DNA from: Flammula alnicola
Taxonomy: Eukaryota; Basidiomycota; Agaricomycetes; Agaricales; Strophariaceae
NCBI GenBank assembly: GCA_015499995.1
Contig: JADNRV010000111.1
Coordinates: 111,477-175,476 of the forward strand
Length of the DNA: 64,000 bases
Direction of reading: 5' to 3'
Part shown: in pieces, positions 1 through 11,930 of the stretch
How positions within the stretch are numbered: the first letter of the stretch is position 1
Layout of the letters: each line of letters starts with the position of its first letter
Notes under the pieces: model-generated
The model's input: only the letters and a program-made list of their open reading frames with translations
What the model was told of the DNA's origin: nothing
Database searches by the model: none
Made by a program: the position numbers and the translations under genes

Positions 1-2
1 TT

Positions 3-137
3 TCGATGCACATATCGGATGGCTTGAAAATTTCCATTACGTACCCCCCTCGTACCTATAGAAGCACATTCTCACTCTATGACGGTTTACCTGAGATGGA
101 TGACGCCAATCCATACTCGCAGCCATTATTTAGATGA
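3..137 (+). pseudogene. F-box protein C-terminal relic
   Basis: The first 137 bases encode, in frame 3, 44 residues that align with the last residues of the F-box protein at 55960-57648: both read HISDGLK, ITYPPR, FSLYDGLP and a terminal QPLF/QPFF before the stop. Only this C-terminal part lies in the window, so the upstream part may continue outside it. Similarity carries on past the stop into the 3' flank (compare 140-290 with 57650-57800). The next recognisable piece, at about 440-515, matches the end of the epimerase gene that follows the F-box gene in the other copy. I therefore read it as part of a shrunken duplicate of that two-gene block. Whether the F-box gene itself is intact cannot be judged from here. 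Confidence 0.7.
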
Positions 138-520
138 TTAGGACAGAACCTGGTTCAGTCGCATTGGCCAAATACTTACGATGTACTACTGTCTATCGCT
201 TTGACGCTTCTTTAGTATAGCCATATTACCCGTAGATAATTTATTGCGTCTTCTTCAATCATGGTAAGTGTTATCTGAATTTAAAAGTCTCAATTGGACG
301 TCAGCCATACGTCGAACAAGACTGTTGAACCTCTTGGTGACCTGGAAATCGTTCCTACTTTGGTCATTGCCCCTGTCCTTGCTCAGTTATAAAGTTTTCT
401 ACTATATAGTTTCCCAGTCGTTCAAGCCACGAGCAAACAAACATCCTCTCTATCACCGGAAAAGATGTTCGAGGCTAGCTGCGAAAAATCATCTTTTGAC
501 GGGCCACAAGCTCACCATGT
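138..520 (+). pseudogene. Relic of the epimerase gene 3' end
   Basis: This stretch begins with flank similar to the region after the F-box gene at 57649. At 440-515 it carries a degraded copy of the end of the epimerase gene: CACCGGAAAAGATGTTCGAG occurs here and at 59410-59429, and ATCTTTTGACG follows in both. The rest of the epimerase gene (about 1.3 kb in the other copy) is missing, so the block looks collapsed by deletion. No open frame of useful length remains. Confidence 0.5.
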
Positions 521-2166
521 GATGACGCACATTGTTTGCTTTGGGTTATGTACCAATGTCAAATAAATAAGAGCGCACGGACGTCCTTTTTTCTTTTTCC
601 TCTTCACAACTATTGAATGTTGACGCGGACGTTCCTTCCCTCAAGTTCTCTCACTGTCAAACATCTTTGGCAACTATCTGACATCAAAAAGTACGCTCGA
701 ACGCAATAACTCATGCCATTCTCATGACAGTTCCCTATAGTCTCTGCTGATGAGAGCGTCGCGGACGATACCCGTGAGCCAACGGGAATGGCTATCATTT
801 CGAATCGTTTTCCAACTTCATGGAAAGCCGTCTGGGCTTCACATATGCGCATTTTTATGGAGATTTGCTGTCGTTCATGTTCGTCCTTTGTTTTTTTTTC
901 CCCTTCAACGTCTCCATGGCGGTCTCCTTCGTTGCATGGATGGTTCAAAACTCTGCACAATATTGCAACCGTGATTGTGTTATAACCTCGCTATTTTTTG
1001 TCTGGGGCCATTCGGGACGGTGATGGTTTGCGGACCAAGGAGTGAGACTACGTGTTTTATCCAAGTTGCATCTCTCACTACGCATGTCATTATGTCACTT
1101 GCAGGAACTCTTGACCCGTTCTTCGCTGGTTTTTCTTTCGATTCTGCACTGCCTTCATCGCATCGCTGTCAGCTAGAAGTGACGAAAGGTGCTGTTTCGC
1201 ATTGTTGAAGACAGTATTCTCCCCAATTAGCCCTCCACCCTCTTTCTTTGCTTTGTCTTTTCTTCTCCGTTTATTTCGTCATTGGTGCACACTGCATTGC
1301 AATATCACGGCCCACCGCAGCTGAACATGATTGTTGAACATTGACTTGGGAAAGCCTTTGATTTATGTTTCTGTGAGGCCTGATATACATATCTCTGACA
1401 GTCCTCCTCTTTCCCCAACATCAGCATGCCCATACATTCACTATCTATGATTAAACAGGGCCCTCGAGCCGCTTCTCTCCATAGTCGGCTACGTCGCATG
1501 TGCCTGTTAACATGGCAGTGGTTGTGTATGGGCTGAGTGGATGGTTGGGTATTGAATGCTGGACTTTGGAAAATCGTCATGTTCTCGCGCGGATTTCCTT
1601 GCTGTCGTTCGAATTTTTCGCAGGCTGATTTCGGCCACTAATATATATCACATTTAGAGTACGTGTCTATTGCTCGTGTTCTAGTCGGGTTGGACAACAA
1701 ATATCGTCATGGACTTCACCTCATCGACCCCGGGAACATTGAAGTTATCCAGGGCGACAGCGGCGTACCCAGACCTAATGATAATGCTACTTGGACATGC
1801 AAGCTTAAGTTCGCCTGTACCGTTTTCGTTCCGGACTTGTAATGGCCAGGCCGCTGAATGTTCATTGCGGAGTGCTCGCTCAGTGACGTCCTTCCCTAAA
1901 ATCCCCCCTTCCATTGTTTTATGCGGAGGAAATGGATCGCTCGACATTTTTGGTATCGTCGAAGACACAATTGTACAGCTGGAATGTCATGGCTTGATTT
2001 CGAATATGCAGTCGTAATGTTGGGAGAGCGTATAAGAACGCGGTCTACTCCTCGACTTTCATCAGAAATCTCATTTCATCTATTTCTACTGTGAGTTGTG
2101 CAGTTTTGCGTTGCGTCACTTACCTACTAATGACCTTACCACCCATATAAGTAACACCCACGCACC
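521..2166 (+). repeat. Repeat unit 1: head, body and 103-aa gene promoter
   Basis: 521-600 is the conserved head of the repeat family (GATGACGCAC, then a CCAAATAAG-like block and GAGCGCACGGACGTCC). It is followed by a pyrimidine-rich body of about 1.4 kb with no coding signal. Body sentences recur in the other units: the text around 1550-1640 (GCTGGACTTTGG, GCTGATTTCGG) resembles 10450-10540 and 15800-15900. At the 3' end sits the promoter of the 103-aa gene: TATAAGAA at 2031-2038 and a probable 5'-UTR intron, donor GTGAGT at 2091, branch-like CTACTAATGAC, acceptor at 2151. The same promoter and intron layout is found before the copy at 63872. Confidence 0.55.
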
Positions 2167-2478
2167 ATGCCCTCCGCAGACGGTTTCATCAAATCTACCG
2201 CCGGTGGCCGCTTCGCCGCGACCTTCATGATTGACGAGCTCATGTACAACTTCTCCGGCAGCTTCGCGTCCAGCGTCCCCGCGTTCACCTGCAACACTGC
2301 GACGATCAGCTACTCCAGCTTGAAGAACCTCAACTCGACCCGATCCTTCGAAGGTCGTGTTGGTCCGTCCAAGGTCCAGCTCACCCTCGCGAATGGACCT
2401 GTGATTGATGGCGTGCTTGATATGCCGTTGTCGCCTGGAAGTACGGTTTCGGGGAGTGGTGTGTGGACTCAGAACTAG
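2167..2478 (+). CDS. 103-aa protein of unknown family, copy 1
   Basis: A single uninterrupted frame of 103 residues starting MPSADGFIKSTAGGRFAATF and ending SGSGVWTQN. It has no signal peptide, no membrane segment and a single cysteine. The sequence is rich in S, T, G and V and looks beta-rich. I do not recognise the family. The start is well supported: a TATA box about 130 nt upstream, a 5'-UTR intron just before the ATG, and the same start in the copies at 61658 and 63872. Truncated relatives occur at about 16273, 33108, 35922 and 46185, so it belongs to a locally multiplied family. Codon usage is GC-rich at third positions, unlike the decayed fragments, which suggests that this copy is maintained. 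Confidence 0.75.
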   Translation: MPSADGFIKSTAGGRFAATFMIDELMYNFSGSFASSVPAFTCNTATISYSSLKNLNSTRSFEGRVGPSKVQLTLANGPVIDGVLDMPLSPGSTVSGSGVWTQN

Positions 2479-2989
2479 GTTCGTTTCTTTGACTCGATGG
2501 TTTTATAGATTGGAGGCTGAACGGCACATAGATGACGGCTCGAACTCTCTTAGCTGTGGTCGTCTGGAGGGGCGAAAGATAGGATTGGTCTCTGTTGAGT
2601 GTGCTGGATGATATGATTTCTTCTTATGTCGGAACACGTCGCCGTCGGAATTTCTGGTTATAACAAGAGAAGGGCTATTTTGTACAAATTTTGTAGTACT
2701 AGTAGACTCGAACCCAGTCTACACGTCACGTGTAATTATGTACTGAAGCCTTAAAATTAAATTGTTCGACGCTAAAAATAGCATGGCTTTGAACATTGAC
2801 TTATTCTCGTCCAGTGCTTACCCATGAGCTCTACAACATCCGTGAGAGACCGATATACTACCAGAGTATTTCTGCTCTGTGAGAATGTGGTTCACGGCGT
2901 ACAAAATGTCGCCATCAGTCTTGGGAAAGGCGTAACTCCTTTCTTATCTTCAGTCTCTACGCTTCGAGCTTACCGTCATCGTCTCCAGC
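2479..2989. other. Intergenic; tail of repeat unit 1
   Basis: This holds the 3' flank of the 103-aa gene followed by the 5' flank of the old yellow enzyme gene. The bases just after the stop (AGGTTCGTTTCTTTGA) resemble the flank near 55330. I see no further gene. Confidence 0.4.
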
Positions 2990-4238
2990 ATGTCTACCTC
3001 TAAATTATTCCAACCTATCAAAGTTGGAACGCAAACGCTGCAACACATGGTAGTACTTGCTCCCTTGACGCGATATAGGTCGACTAAGAAAGAACATGTT
3101 CCCATCAACCCACTTATGAAGACGTACTATTCTCAACGAGCGAGTCGACCCGGTAGCCTCCTTATCACAGAGGCTACTTACATATCCCCGCAAGCCGGCG
3201 GATACGATAAAGTTCCTGGAATCTGGAGTGACGAGCAGGTGGCTGCATGGAAGGAGGTGAGTTCTATGATTGGTTCTCTCTAACGAGACCTGAACGTTCG
3301 AACGCTATCTTATCAGATCACTGATGGCGTGCATGCCCATGGATCTTCAATATTCCTCCAAATGTGGGCTCTCGGAAGGACCGCTTCTCCTGCGACTCTC
3401 CGGGAAGATGGGTTTGAACTCGTCGGGCCATCGCCTATCCCTATTAGCCAGGAACACGAGACTCCGAGAGCCTTGAGCGTCCCAGAAATCCACGAATACA
3501 TCCAGTGGTATGCCAAGGCGGCGAAGAATGCCGTGGATGGAGCAGGCTTTGATGGGGTCGAAGTGCATTGCGCGAATGGATATTTGCCGGACCAATTTCT
3601 GCAGGATACGTGCAACAATCGTACTGATGAATATGGAGGCAGCGTGGAAAACAGGAGCAGGTTTCCATTGGAAGTGGTTGACGCGGTTGTGAAAGCAGTT
3701 GGGCAGGAGAAGACCGGTATTCGTATCAGTCCCTGGAGCACATTCCAAAGTATGACTTTCCGCTTCTGTCTGGCATTCTGGGCACTTACCATTGATTCAC
3801 ATTAGACATGAGGATGAAAGATCCGATCCCTCAATTTACCCATTTCGTCAGTAGTGTTAAAGCGGCACACCCCAACATGGCCTACCTTCACGTCACAGAG
3901 CCCGAGGTAGATGGGACGGCGGACTCTAACGATTTCATTCGCGATATTTGGGCCCCGAAACCGCTCATTAGTTGCTTAGGATATACCAGAGAAACCGCAA
4001 TCGAGAGAGCAGATACCAAGGGCGATTTGATAGCATTTGGGAAACTGTATATCTCTAATGTACGTTTTCAACACTTTCACGGTGTCGATGCATCCATTCT
4101 CATTTTTATTCACGCTAGCCCGACCTCCCAACGCGCTTAGAAAAAGACGTTCCGCTCACCCCTTATAACTTCAAAACGTTTTACACTCCGGGTGAAGTTG
4201 GATATACCGATTACGCGTTTGCAGAAGCCTCTCAATAG
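2990..4238 (+). CDS. Old yellow enzyme family NADPH dehydrogenase
   Basis: FMN-dependent ene-reductase type TIM-barrel protein, which in this family reduces activated C=C bonds of alpha,beta-unsaturated carbonyls with NADPH. Four exons keep phase: 2990-3256, 3317-3749, 3806-4059, 4119-4238, giving 357 residues, a normal length. Visible hallmarks are APLTRYRS near the N terminus, the substrate-binding His and Asn in GVEVHCANGYLPDQFL, RTDEYGGSVENR, MRMKDPIPQF, and GKLYISNPDLPTRL near the C terminus, where many relatives have Arg instead of the Lys. No signal peptide, so it should be cytosolic. It is intact. The C-terminal exon was placed by its acceptor at 4118 and by the expected NPDLP join. 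The ATPase gene downstream is on the opposite strand and convergent. Confidence 0.9.
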
Positions 4239-5494
4239 AGGTAAATCGATATAGTTAGACATTGGAAGATTGGATATAATTCCGAGGAAGTTGAGATCAT
4301 AAATATGAATATAAATCGGTACATAGAGGAATGGTTGGTGTGAATGTGATAGAACTCATTTCATCGTTCAAACGTTCACCTTTTGAGGACCACGTGTAAG
4401 AGGGGCGAAATATCCTCATCATCCAAAGGTCAGGAACACTCTCTCTCTTTTATATCCTCGATTTTTAACTGAGAGCTCTTGCCAGTTCTCAAGCTTCGGC
4501 GTGGCCTCATGACGTTATCCAGAATGCCCGTTCACTTCTCTATTCCTGTCTGCGCAGTATATTACCTGGCATCTTCGCTGTTTGCTTTTGCAATGTCTAC
4601 ATGCTTGAGAGTCATCACAGCTGCTTCTTCCAGGGAACCAGGGCGTAAGCTATGCGGCGCAGTCTTCCGTATTGCAGCCTATGGCCAAATCTCGAAGCGG
4701 TGAGTTGGGCGTCTAAAATTATCTCCTTCCACTGATCATCATGAGGCAGGTAGTGATTGGCCGATGACATCGCTGGCATATCGCGTGAGGCTGCGACCAA
4801 GTAACGGCTCATGGGCTCTCTATCACTTCTCCCTCATCCTGCTTTCAAACTACCCTATTGCACGACCAGGATAGCGGTGGATTTGATGAAACCGCCTGCG
4901 AAAGGCATTTGTGTCGTGCTGGTGTTGGGAGGCGTCATCAGTTAGTGCAGATGGAAGTAATGGAGAACTCACAGTAGCGAGAGGCGAATTGATGTTTCTG
5001 ATTCTGATGAAAGCTGGGCGAAGGGTGAGTGCCTCTATACCTTTGCAAACATTGGATATTTTATACCTGCGTTTGGTGCCATGTCATTCCAGCCAGCCCA
5101 TTGTGCCTTCCCGTCGATATATGTTGAATGAAACGGGAAGCTTTCACGGATCCAAATAGTTTTGAAATCAGCTAAATTGAAGGTAAAGCTTCGTGCTACG
5201 CGGTGTGAAAAAATTGTGGTGAAAACTGGATGTGGGAACCTATGAATGTTTACTCAAATCAACCTGTTTTTGAGGCTTTGACCTTGCCATATGCACTTTG
5301 TAACGGTGTTAGGTGAATCTTATTAGTTTTTCTTGATGATTCTTGCACAAGTAAACTTTCATTGCAGCACATAATTGATCAATAACAGAGAATTGGCGCT
5401 ATAGATACAGAGGTACTACTTATAGACATAAACGTGAAATTCTGAAGTGCAAAGGTCTGGCAACCGCGTCGGAAGTTTCCCCATCTCGCCGAGA
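4239..5494. other. Intergenic region, no gene identified
   Basis: About 1.25 kb between two convergent genes. Short open segments exist on both strands (for example + 4479-4703 and - 4615-4812), but neither shows a motif, a consistent splice model or similarity to other parts of the window. A polypyrimidine run and a TATA-like TTTATATCC lie near 4440-4460, so a small or decayed gene at 4480-5160 is possible. I cannot name one. Confidence 0.3.
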
Positions 5495-8400
5495 CTACCA
5501 AGCCATCTTGGCTATAATCGACTGCAATGGCACAAGTGAGCACTAGAACAACAACGAGAGGGGAAGAAAGTGCCGAAGGTCACTCTTACCTTGGGATACG
5601 TCCTAACTATTAATTTTCTCAGCTCATCCATAATTAGTATACCCAACCCGAAAGTAATAGGGATTCCCCAAAACTTGCCCGGAATCGGAGTCGTCAAAAA
5701 TACGCGTTGTAGCCCAGGTCCGTACAAGTTCGCAACGGCAATCAGGGCGGTCGCTGCCATGCCCATCGGCACGGCAAGGTTCCTACGTGGTCCCCATAGA
5801 GGGTTCGAGTTCAATATTGAAACCCGGCGGTTGCGGGCGGCGAGCAGGCCGCCGTACTGTAAGAACACGATCGTCACGTAGCTGTTTCATTTTTTGGGAG
5901 AAAAAAGAAATAAAAAGAAAGGAGGGAAAGGCAAGAAACAAAACGACAACGGGACATGATTAGTGAAAGGATTAGCAAGGAATTTTTGGGTACGTACTAT
6001 ATGCATTGGCCTACTTGAACAAAGTGGGTGAGTTCGTCAATGCTGTAGCCATGGAAGCCATCGGCCCATTTGTCGAACACGAGTATGACGTCACGGAATC
6101 CGAGATGCTGCTCCTTCATCCAGAGGAACCACATGCCCATGGCACAAGGCCACATCATGAGCCCTATCCACTGTCCAATAACCACGTCAATGTAAGAGAT
6201 TAGATTATCGACAAAAGGCTTACGAGATAAATTTGGACAAAGAACTTCCAGTTGGTCAAACGATCGGTGCGTGCATTGCGTGGCTTGCGCAACATCAGGT
6301 CTAGAAATAAAAGATAGTTATTACCAACCATGAATGAGGAGAGGAAGAAAATATACTAACCCGCCTCAGACTTTTCGTACATCAAAGAGACAGACATCAC
6401 TACATCGTTTGTGATAGAGAAGCACACTTGAAGGTAGGAGCTAAGGGCAAGCTGCATGCCTAAGAACACATTGCAGAAGACGGCTATGAACTCCGTGTAC
6501 GTGCCAGCCTGCCAAACGTCAGAAAGCCGTACGTTAGCTGGTCACAGATAATACGGACCGGCATTAGGTACAGGACGACCTTCTTCAGATTATCGAATAC
6601 GAGGCGACCCATTTCAATCGCAACCGGAATCGAGGACAATCGATTGTCCAATAAAATCATTGCAGCTGGTAAAAAGAATGGGTCGTCAGTGCAAGTGGGA
6701 GCATCAGAGGCAGGAAGTTCCTTACCAGCCTCTTTCGCGACGTCGCTGCCAGCACCCATAGCCACGCCAATATCAGCGGCCTTCATTGCCGGAGCGTCAT
6801 TCACACCATCTCCAGTCACGGCCACAATATTATCGCCTCGCGCCTTGATCTCCTCGACGATACGTAGCTTCTGCTCCGGCGTAGTGCGTGCAAACACGAT
6901 CTCGGTGTAGTGTCCAACCAGCATATCCCAGTCCCCGGTACTAAGTGTCTCGAGGTCGTCTCCCGTCAGCACGAGAACGCAGATAGGGTCATCATCAGAA
7001 GGCTTGATATTAGGGCGCGGGGCACCGACGAATCGCTGCGCATCAGTAGAACCTCGCATGGCGTCGATCGTATCATACTTTTCTTGCGTGATAATACCAA
7101 CCTATGCTCTCCATATAAGCACAGCGCTGGGGCACGGCAAAAAAGAAAAACATCAACGATACCTGTTTCGCAATCGCCACTGCCGTCAGCTTGAAATCGC
7201 CGGTGACCATGAAGACTTTGACGCCCGCCCTCCGAATGATCGAGATGGCCCCTGGTACATCATGCCTCGGCGGGTCACGTATCCCGACAAGCCCGATCAA
7301 CGTCAGATCCTCCAGCTCTTCGTACATGGATTCCTCCACCTCGTTCGTGGACATGGTGTCGAAGTTGATTTTGACCGCAGGCAGGCGACGCTGGCACAGC
7401 AAAAGCACACGCTGGCCCGCTGCACTCCAGCTCTCCTGGAGCACCGAGAGCTGCGTGCGCGCCACGGGGTCAAGCGGCACGACCGCGCCGTCCGACTTCA
7501 TCACGCTCGTGCAGGACGGGAGGAGGATGTCCGGCGCGCCCTTGACGAGCATCCAGGGGTCGACGGACGCGTTGGCACGCTCGCGCACGACGGTGAGCAT
7601 CCACTTGTTCCGCGAGTTGAACGGGATCTCGAAGAGCTTGTCGTAGGACGCGATGAGCGACGCCGAGTCAACGCCGATGCTGGGCATGTGGAGGGACTCA
7701 GCGAAGCGCAGGATCGCGGTGTCGGTGGCGTCACCCTTGATGCGGCGCTCTTCGATTGGGAGGACCTCGTCCCCGGGTGCATCGAAATGGGCGCCATTGC
7801 AGAGGCGCGCAACCATGTGGAGAGGCTTGAACCCGGCGGGTGCGGCGGAGACATCTTCACTGAATTTTTCCTTGAGGTCGTCTACTTGGTATTGGTGGTC
7901 GACGAAGGCAACATTTTGCAGCGACTTTTGTTTGAAATGAGTATATGAGTTACGATTTGGTATGTGCGTGGGAAAATCACCATTTTTCCCTCTGTAAGAG
8001 TGCCGGTCTTGTCGGAACATAAAACCGACATGCAGCCCAAGGTCTCAATCGTCGCGAGGTTCTTGACGAGAACATTTCGTTTTGCCATGCGTTTCGCGAT
8101 AATCGTGAGCGACAAAGCAACACAGACCGGAAGACCCTGAAATAATAGTCGTTATAAAAATGGTGGACAAGTCCGAAAAAGTCCACTCACCTGGGGAACA
8201 AACGCCGTGAGGCATCCGATAGAATTGATGATGGCGCCACTAGCAGTCTCGAAAAGCGGGAAATCCCTCCTGAGCCAAACTCCCCAAATAAGAATGGAAA
8301 TCGAAAAGAGCGTCAAGGCGACGCCAGAAATGATTTTCGTGAAGAACCAAATTTCCTTCTGGACGGTTGTCAACTTGAACTTGGTTTCCCCAGACATGGC

Positions 8401-9467
8401 GACAATGCGGCCCATGACTGATCGGTCACCGATGGCAAAGACGATGCCTGTGCATGTACCTTGTACAACGAATGTGGAAGAAAGCGCCAGGTTACGAGTC
8501 TCCAGCGCATTCTGTGAGGTTGCTTCGATGACTCCCGGGATCAGCTCACTGACGGTAGCATGTTTTCAGTAGGGAAAAGTGTAGCGAGAAGGGGTTGACG
8601 TACCTCTCTCCAGTCAAAAGCGAGCGGTCGAACTTGAGGTCGCTGGACACATTTACAATCCTGAGATCCGCGGGTACACGATCACCCAAGGACAGGATGA
8701 CGACGTCGCCGACGACAACGTTTGCCGCTGGTATGACCTGTCGTTTGCCATCACGGAGAACGGTTGTCTCATCCGCAACGAGGTTCCTGATGGACTTCAT
8801 TATCCGGGAGGCATGCCAATCAACGAGCGCATAAAAAGTCGAAGAGACAATGATGACAAGTAACTGTGGGCGATGGTCAGCGAATAGGAATGGATGAGAA
8901 ACAAGCAATGATAGCGTACAAGAAGCATGGCGACTCCCAGATTGAATATGGCAGGGGTTCCACCGTTAAGGCTTCCAAGTGGCTGGTACGAAAGCTAATT
9001 TATGGACGGTTAGAGCGCTATCGTCACAACATTAAAGCTCAATACATACTATCGTGACGATGAAGGCAATCCACATGAGGAAGTTGAAACCTCCAAAGAT
9101 GTAGTTGAGGATCTTCTTCCAGTATTGAGTAGGCGGAGGTGAAATAACGTTCTTGCCATCCTTGGACCTGCGCTGGACGGCCGCATTCTCGAGACCAAAA
9201 GTTAGGGAAGTCGAGAAACGGTTGAGGACGTCGTCTGATGAGACGAGATGAACATCAATCTGACGGATGGGGTCCACATCCTTTTGGGAACCCTTGGCTT
9301 TCTCGTGCTGGAGTGTTTCCACATGGATGGATAGAGTACGGTAACTAAAGAAACATTGGTTTCGAAGATGGATAAGAGACACGACTAAAAACCGACCTTA
9401 TTGGTATAATATTCTTTTCCTTGCTGGAGCCTGTGTCGTCGTCGGGATGAGAAGGCGAAGCCATCAT
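5495..9467 (-). CDS. P-type cation ATPase, Na+/K+-ATPase-like (type IIC)
   Basis: Membrane pump energised by ATP. Fourteen exons keep phase throughout: 9397-9467, 9050-9344, 8920-8982, 8604-8863, 8191-8548, 7981-8136, 7163-7924, 6726-7101, 6559-6665, 6361-6508, 6224-6300, 5998-6170, 5590-5881, 5495-5521, for about 1054 residues, the usual length. Motifs in order: PLGSLNGGTPAIFNLG, the actuator loop ending LLTGES, the phosphorylated Asp in CSDKTGTLTEGKM, KGAPD, TGDFKLTA, and the hinge VTGDGVNDAPAMKAAD. The C terminus RTYPKSIIAKMAW is encoded by a 27-nt last exon. The transmembrane-4 motif reads FVPQGLP where Na/K and SERCA pumps have PEGL, so an ion-coordinating Glu is Gln. Substrate is uncertain. 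The start was chosen at the first of two adjacent ATGs (9467) because it splices in phase into YRTLSIHVETLQ. Confidence 0.92.
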
Positions 9468-10299
9468 GAGGGGCGGCTCGGTGAAATGGGAATCTATCCG
9501 CTGCTGGTTTTCTACTTTTGCTTATCGATTTTATTTTTGCCAACTTGTCAGTTCTGACACCGCCATACACCATGAATTGGATAAGGGGCCAGGCACTAGC
9601 AACGTCTCCGAGCTTCATCACGGCCAAAATACCGCATGTGTCTGCCTCCAAGACATACGAAGCCAAACAACACGAGGTGACTTTCAAGTTGAAAGACTCC
9701 TTATTGCACAGCGCGCCTCACTTCATATTCAACCATAGATGAGTCGCAACACTCTGCTCATTTTTTTTTTTAGTTCCAAGATGACTTACTCAAAGAGCTA
9801 TGATTATATTTCAGTGAACAAACTAAGTTAGACTCATGCTCTGACTTGTGGTGCGTGGTTTTTGCTATCAACAAATTGGGTTATGTATATGCTTCTGACT
9901 TCCGGTGCGTGGTTTTTGCTATCTCATCCAATCGAAAAAATGCCGCCCAAATTGCGCAGTGGTCCAGTCGCTTGCCCCATCACAAAAACGTCCAGTCCGT
10001 CTTTAGCATCTTTTGCATGAGAGCATCTTGTGCAGCTCATGCAAGCTGCGAAAAGCGGGAAAACATGCCAAGATGTAAGACGCCACGTCTTAGCTAATAT
10101 CGTGGGCTGCTTTTGGAAAGACTTGCCCGTCTTTCAAAGGACCTTTGCAAGACGTTTGGTCAACACCTTTGAAAGGTGTTCCATTGCAGTAGGCCTGGGT
10201 GTCCCGAGAGCAGGTCGCTGGGCCTGGCTCAAGGGAAGCTAGTATTGTGCAGAGGATACGGTGCAATGATCGTGTGACGAATGCCTGGTATGAAAGATG
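9468..10299. other. Intergenic, with a short local duplication
   Basis: Upstream flank of the ATPase gene. The 19-bp string GTGCGTGGTTTTTGCTATC occurs twice, 54 bp apart (about 9850 and 9904), both preceded by TCTGACTT. Between 10010 and 10170 there are several short imperfect hairpins around CTTTGAAAGGTGTT and GGAAAGACTT. No gene is evident. Confidence 0.4.
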
Positions 10300-11930
10300 C
10301 TCTTTTCACGTATTTATAACACTTCGTTTAAAGAGAGTGGGTAAATAGCGATATTTATGGTATCTACGACAGTGTATTCAACGTATTAACAGAAGCCCCA
10401 CGCACAACTGCTAAAACGTCAAGACTAGATTCGGATGCTACTAGCCAACGACTCAATGCTGGACTTCGGGGAAACTTCACGTTCTAGTGTGGCTTCCCCT
10501 GCTGCCGTTCCATTTTCAGGGGTTGATTTCGGACCTTTTGTGATGTTATTTCCCTCGTGCGCATGGTGCTGTATTTCTTCGCGTTTATGTTCGATGAGTG
10601 TCGCAGAGACGAGACTTATAGATGGCACCAGCGCCAGTCTGAAATAAATAGTATTAAGTCTACTTACTCCCCTTATGGCGGGCTTCCGTCCACCAACACC
10701 ACTGGAAGGCGTCTGGCGCAGTTCTTCCGACGTCGATCTATCCTCTGGATCGGCTATGTCAAAGCCCTGCCGGTGTCCTTGTTCTCTCATCCCGAAGATA
10801 CCAAGTAAACAGGGTCTGGAATCGTGTCTTGATGTCGGATATCGAGTTTCTGTCGGCTGGGCAAGTTGAAAGACAGGGGTTGTATATGCGTCACTGCACG
10901 CCACACTCACTGTCATCGTGGGTTGTTGTTTCCCTTTCTCTCCCTTTCCTATTCTTTGTCACCTCAGCTCGGGCCTCCTTTTGATGTTACCTTGGGCCGC
11001 TGGGCATGTCGAGAGACGATGCAATGCCTGCGTGGCATCGCATTCACAGACCTGTTTCGCACCTCTCTTTTCCATCAAATTTTCATGACGAATCTACAGC
11101 CTCATTCTTTCCGGACCACCATCGTCCAGCGAGGCTGCGTGCCAGTGTCCTATTTTATTTTTTTATCTCCTGATTTCGATGCTCATCGTATTCGTTCTTC
11201 TCGTGAACCAGACTGGCGTCTTCATTGCCGAAGAGCTGTTTTTTCGTGCTCGGTTTTCTTACCATCTTCTCCGTTTCCCTTTATGCTCCTCTTTTTTGAC
11301 ATTATTCCCGTAGCACAATCCTCGTGGGTCAATTGAGAGCGACGAACCCAGAAAGTATTGATGATCTTATTTCAGCCTCAGAGGATGGCATCATAAATCT
11401 TCCCGTACTTAGAACGAGGAAAGACCTTTTTGTCTATGTCCCTCGAGTTCGGAGAATGGCACGCCCCATACATCCATTATCAGGATATCTATTATCTGAC
11501 AGCCCCATTGTGACGCGGTCGCACGCGTCGGGTTCAGCATTTCAATTTCAACGTTTAATGCTCTTGAAATGTTCATGAATTATGACTGTTCTTTTTTTGT
11601 ATGGGTTTTGCTCTTTTTTTGCATGGTCTCAGATCCCACATTGATGAATCGCCTTGTGCTCTAACCAGGCTCGTCGCTCTTCGCCTCTCCGGCACGAAAG
11701 ATAAGAAGCGTGTTGGTCTGGGAGACGTTCACCATGCGGCCCCTCTGTTTATTACGCAAGGCGTTGAATTTGCGAGACGTTCATATAATGCCGCCCGGTC
11801 TCGGTTTTCGGGGGGTGGTATGTATTTCGTGATCGCCCTCCTCGTCCGCCTGCTGTACAGAGGAAAGAAATATCCTTCCTGCCTGGGTGCTACGAATACT
11901 TATTCAGAATAACACAGGCGAACCGATATT
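10300..11930 (+). repeat. Degenerate copy of the repeat-unit body
   Basis: No head motif is clear here, but the text matches the body of other units: TCGTGCGCATGGTGCTGT near 10555 parallels 15915 and 32690, and CGGACCACCATCGTCCAG near 11113 parallels the TCTACGGACC block of units at 45550 and 54580. The long open segment on the minus strand (10425-10916) has no protein-like features and overlaps this repeat text, so I do not call it. The boundaries are approximate. Confidence 0.4.

Noticed and set aside
7004..7948. Long open frame on the + strand (314 codons)
   Set aside because: It lies antisense to the ATPase catalytic domain, whose minus-strand frame has all motifs; it is a by-product of GC-rich codons.
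10425..10916. 163-codon minus-strand open frame
   Set aside because: It overlaps repeat body on the opposite strand; homologous body segments elsewhere have stops in this frame.
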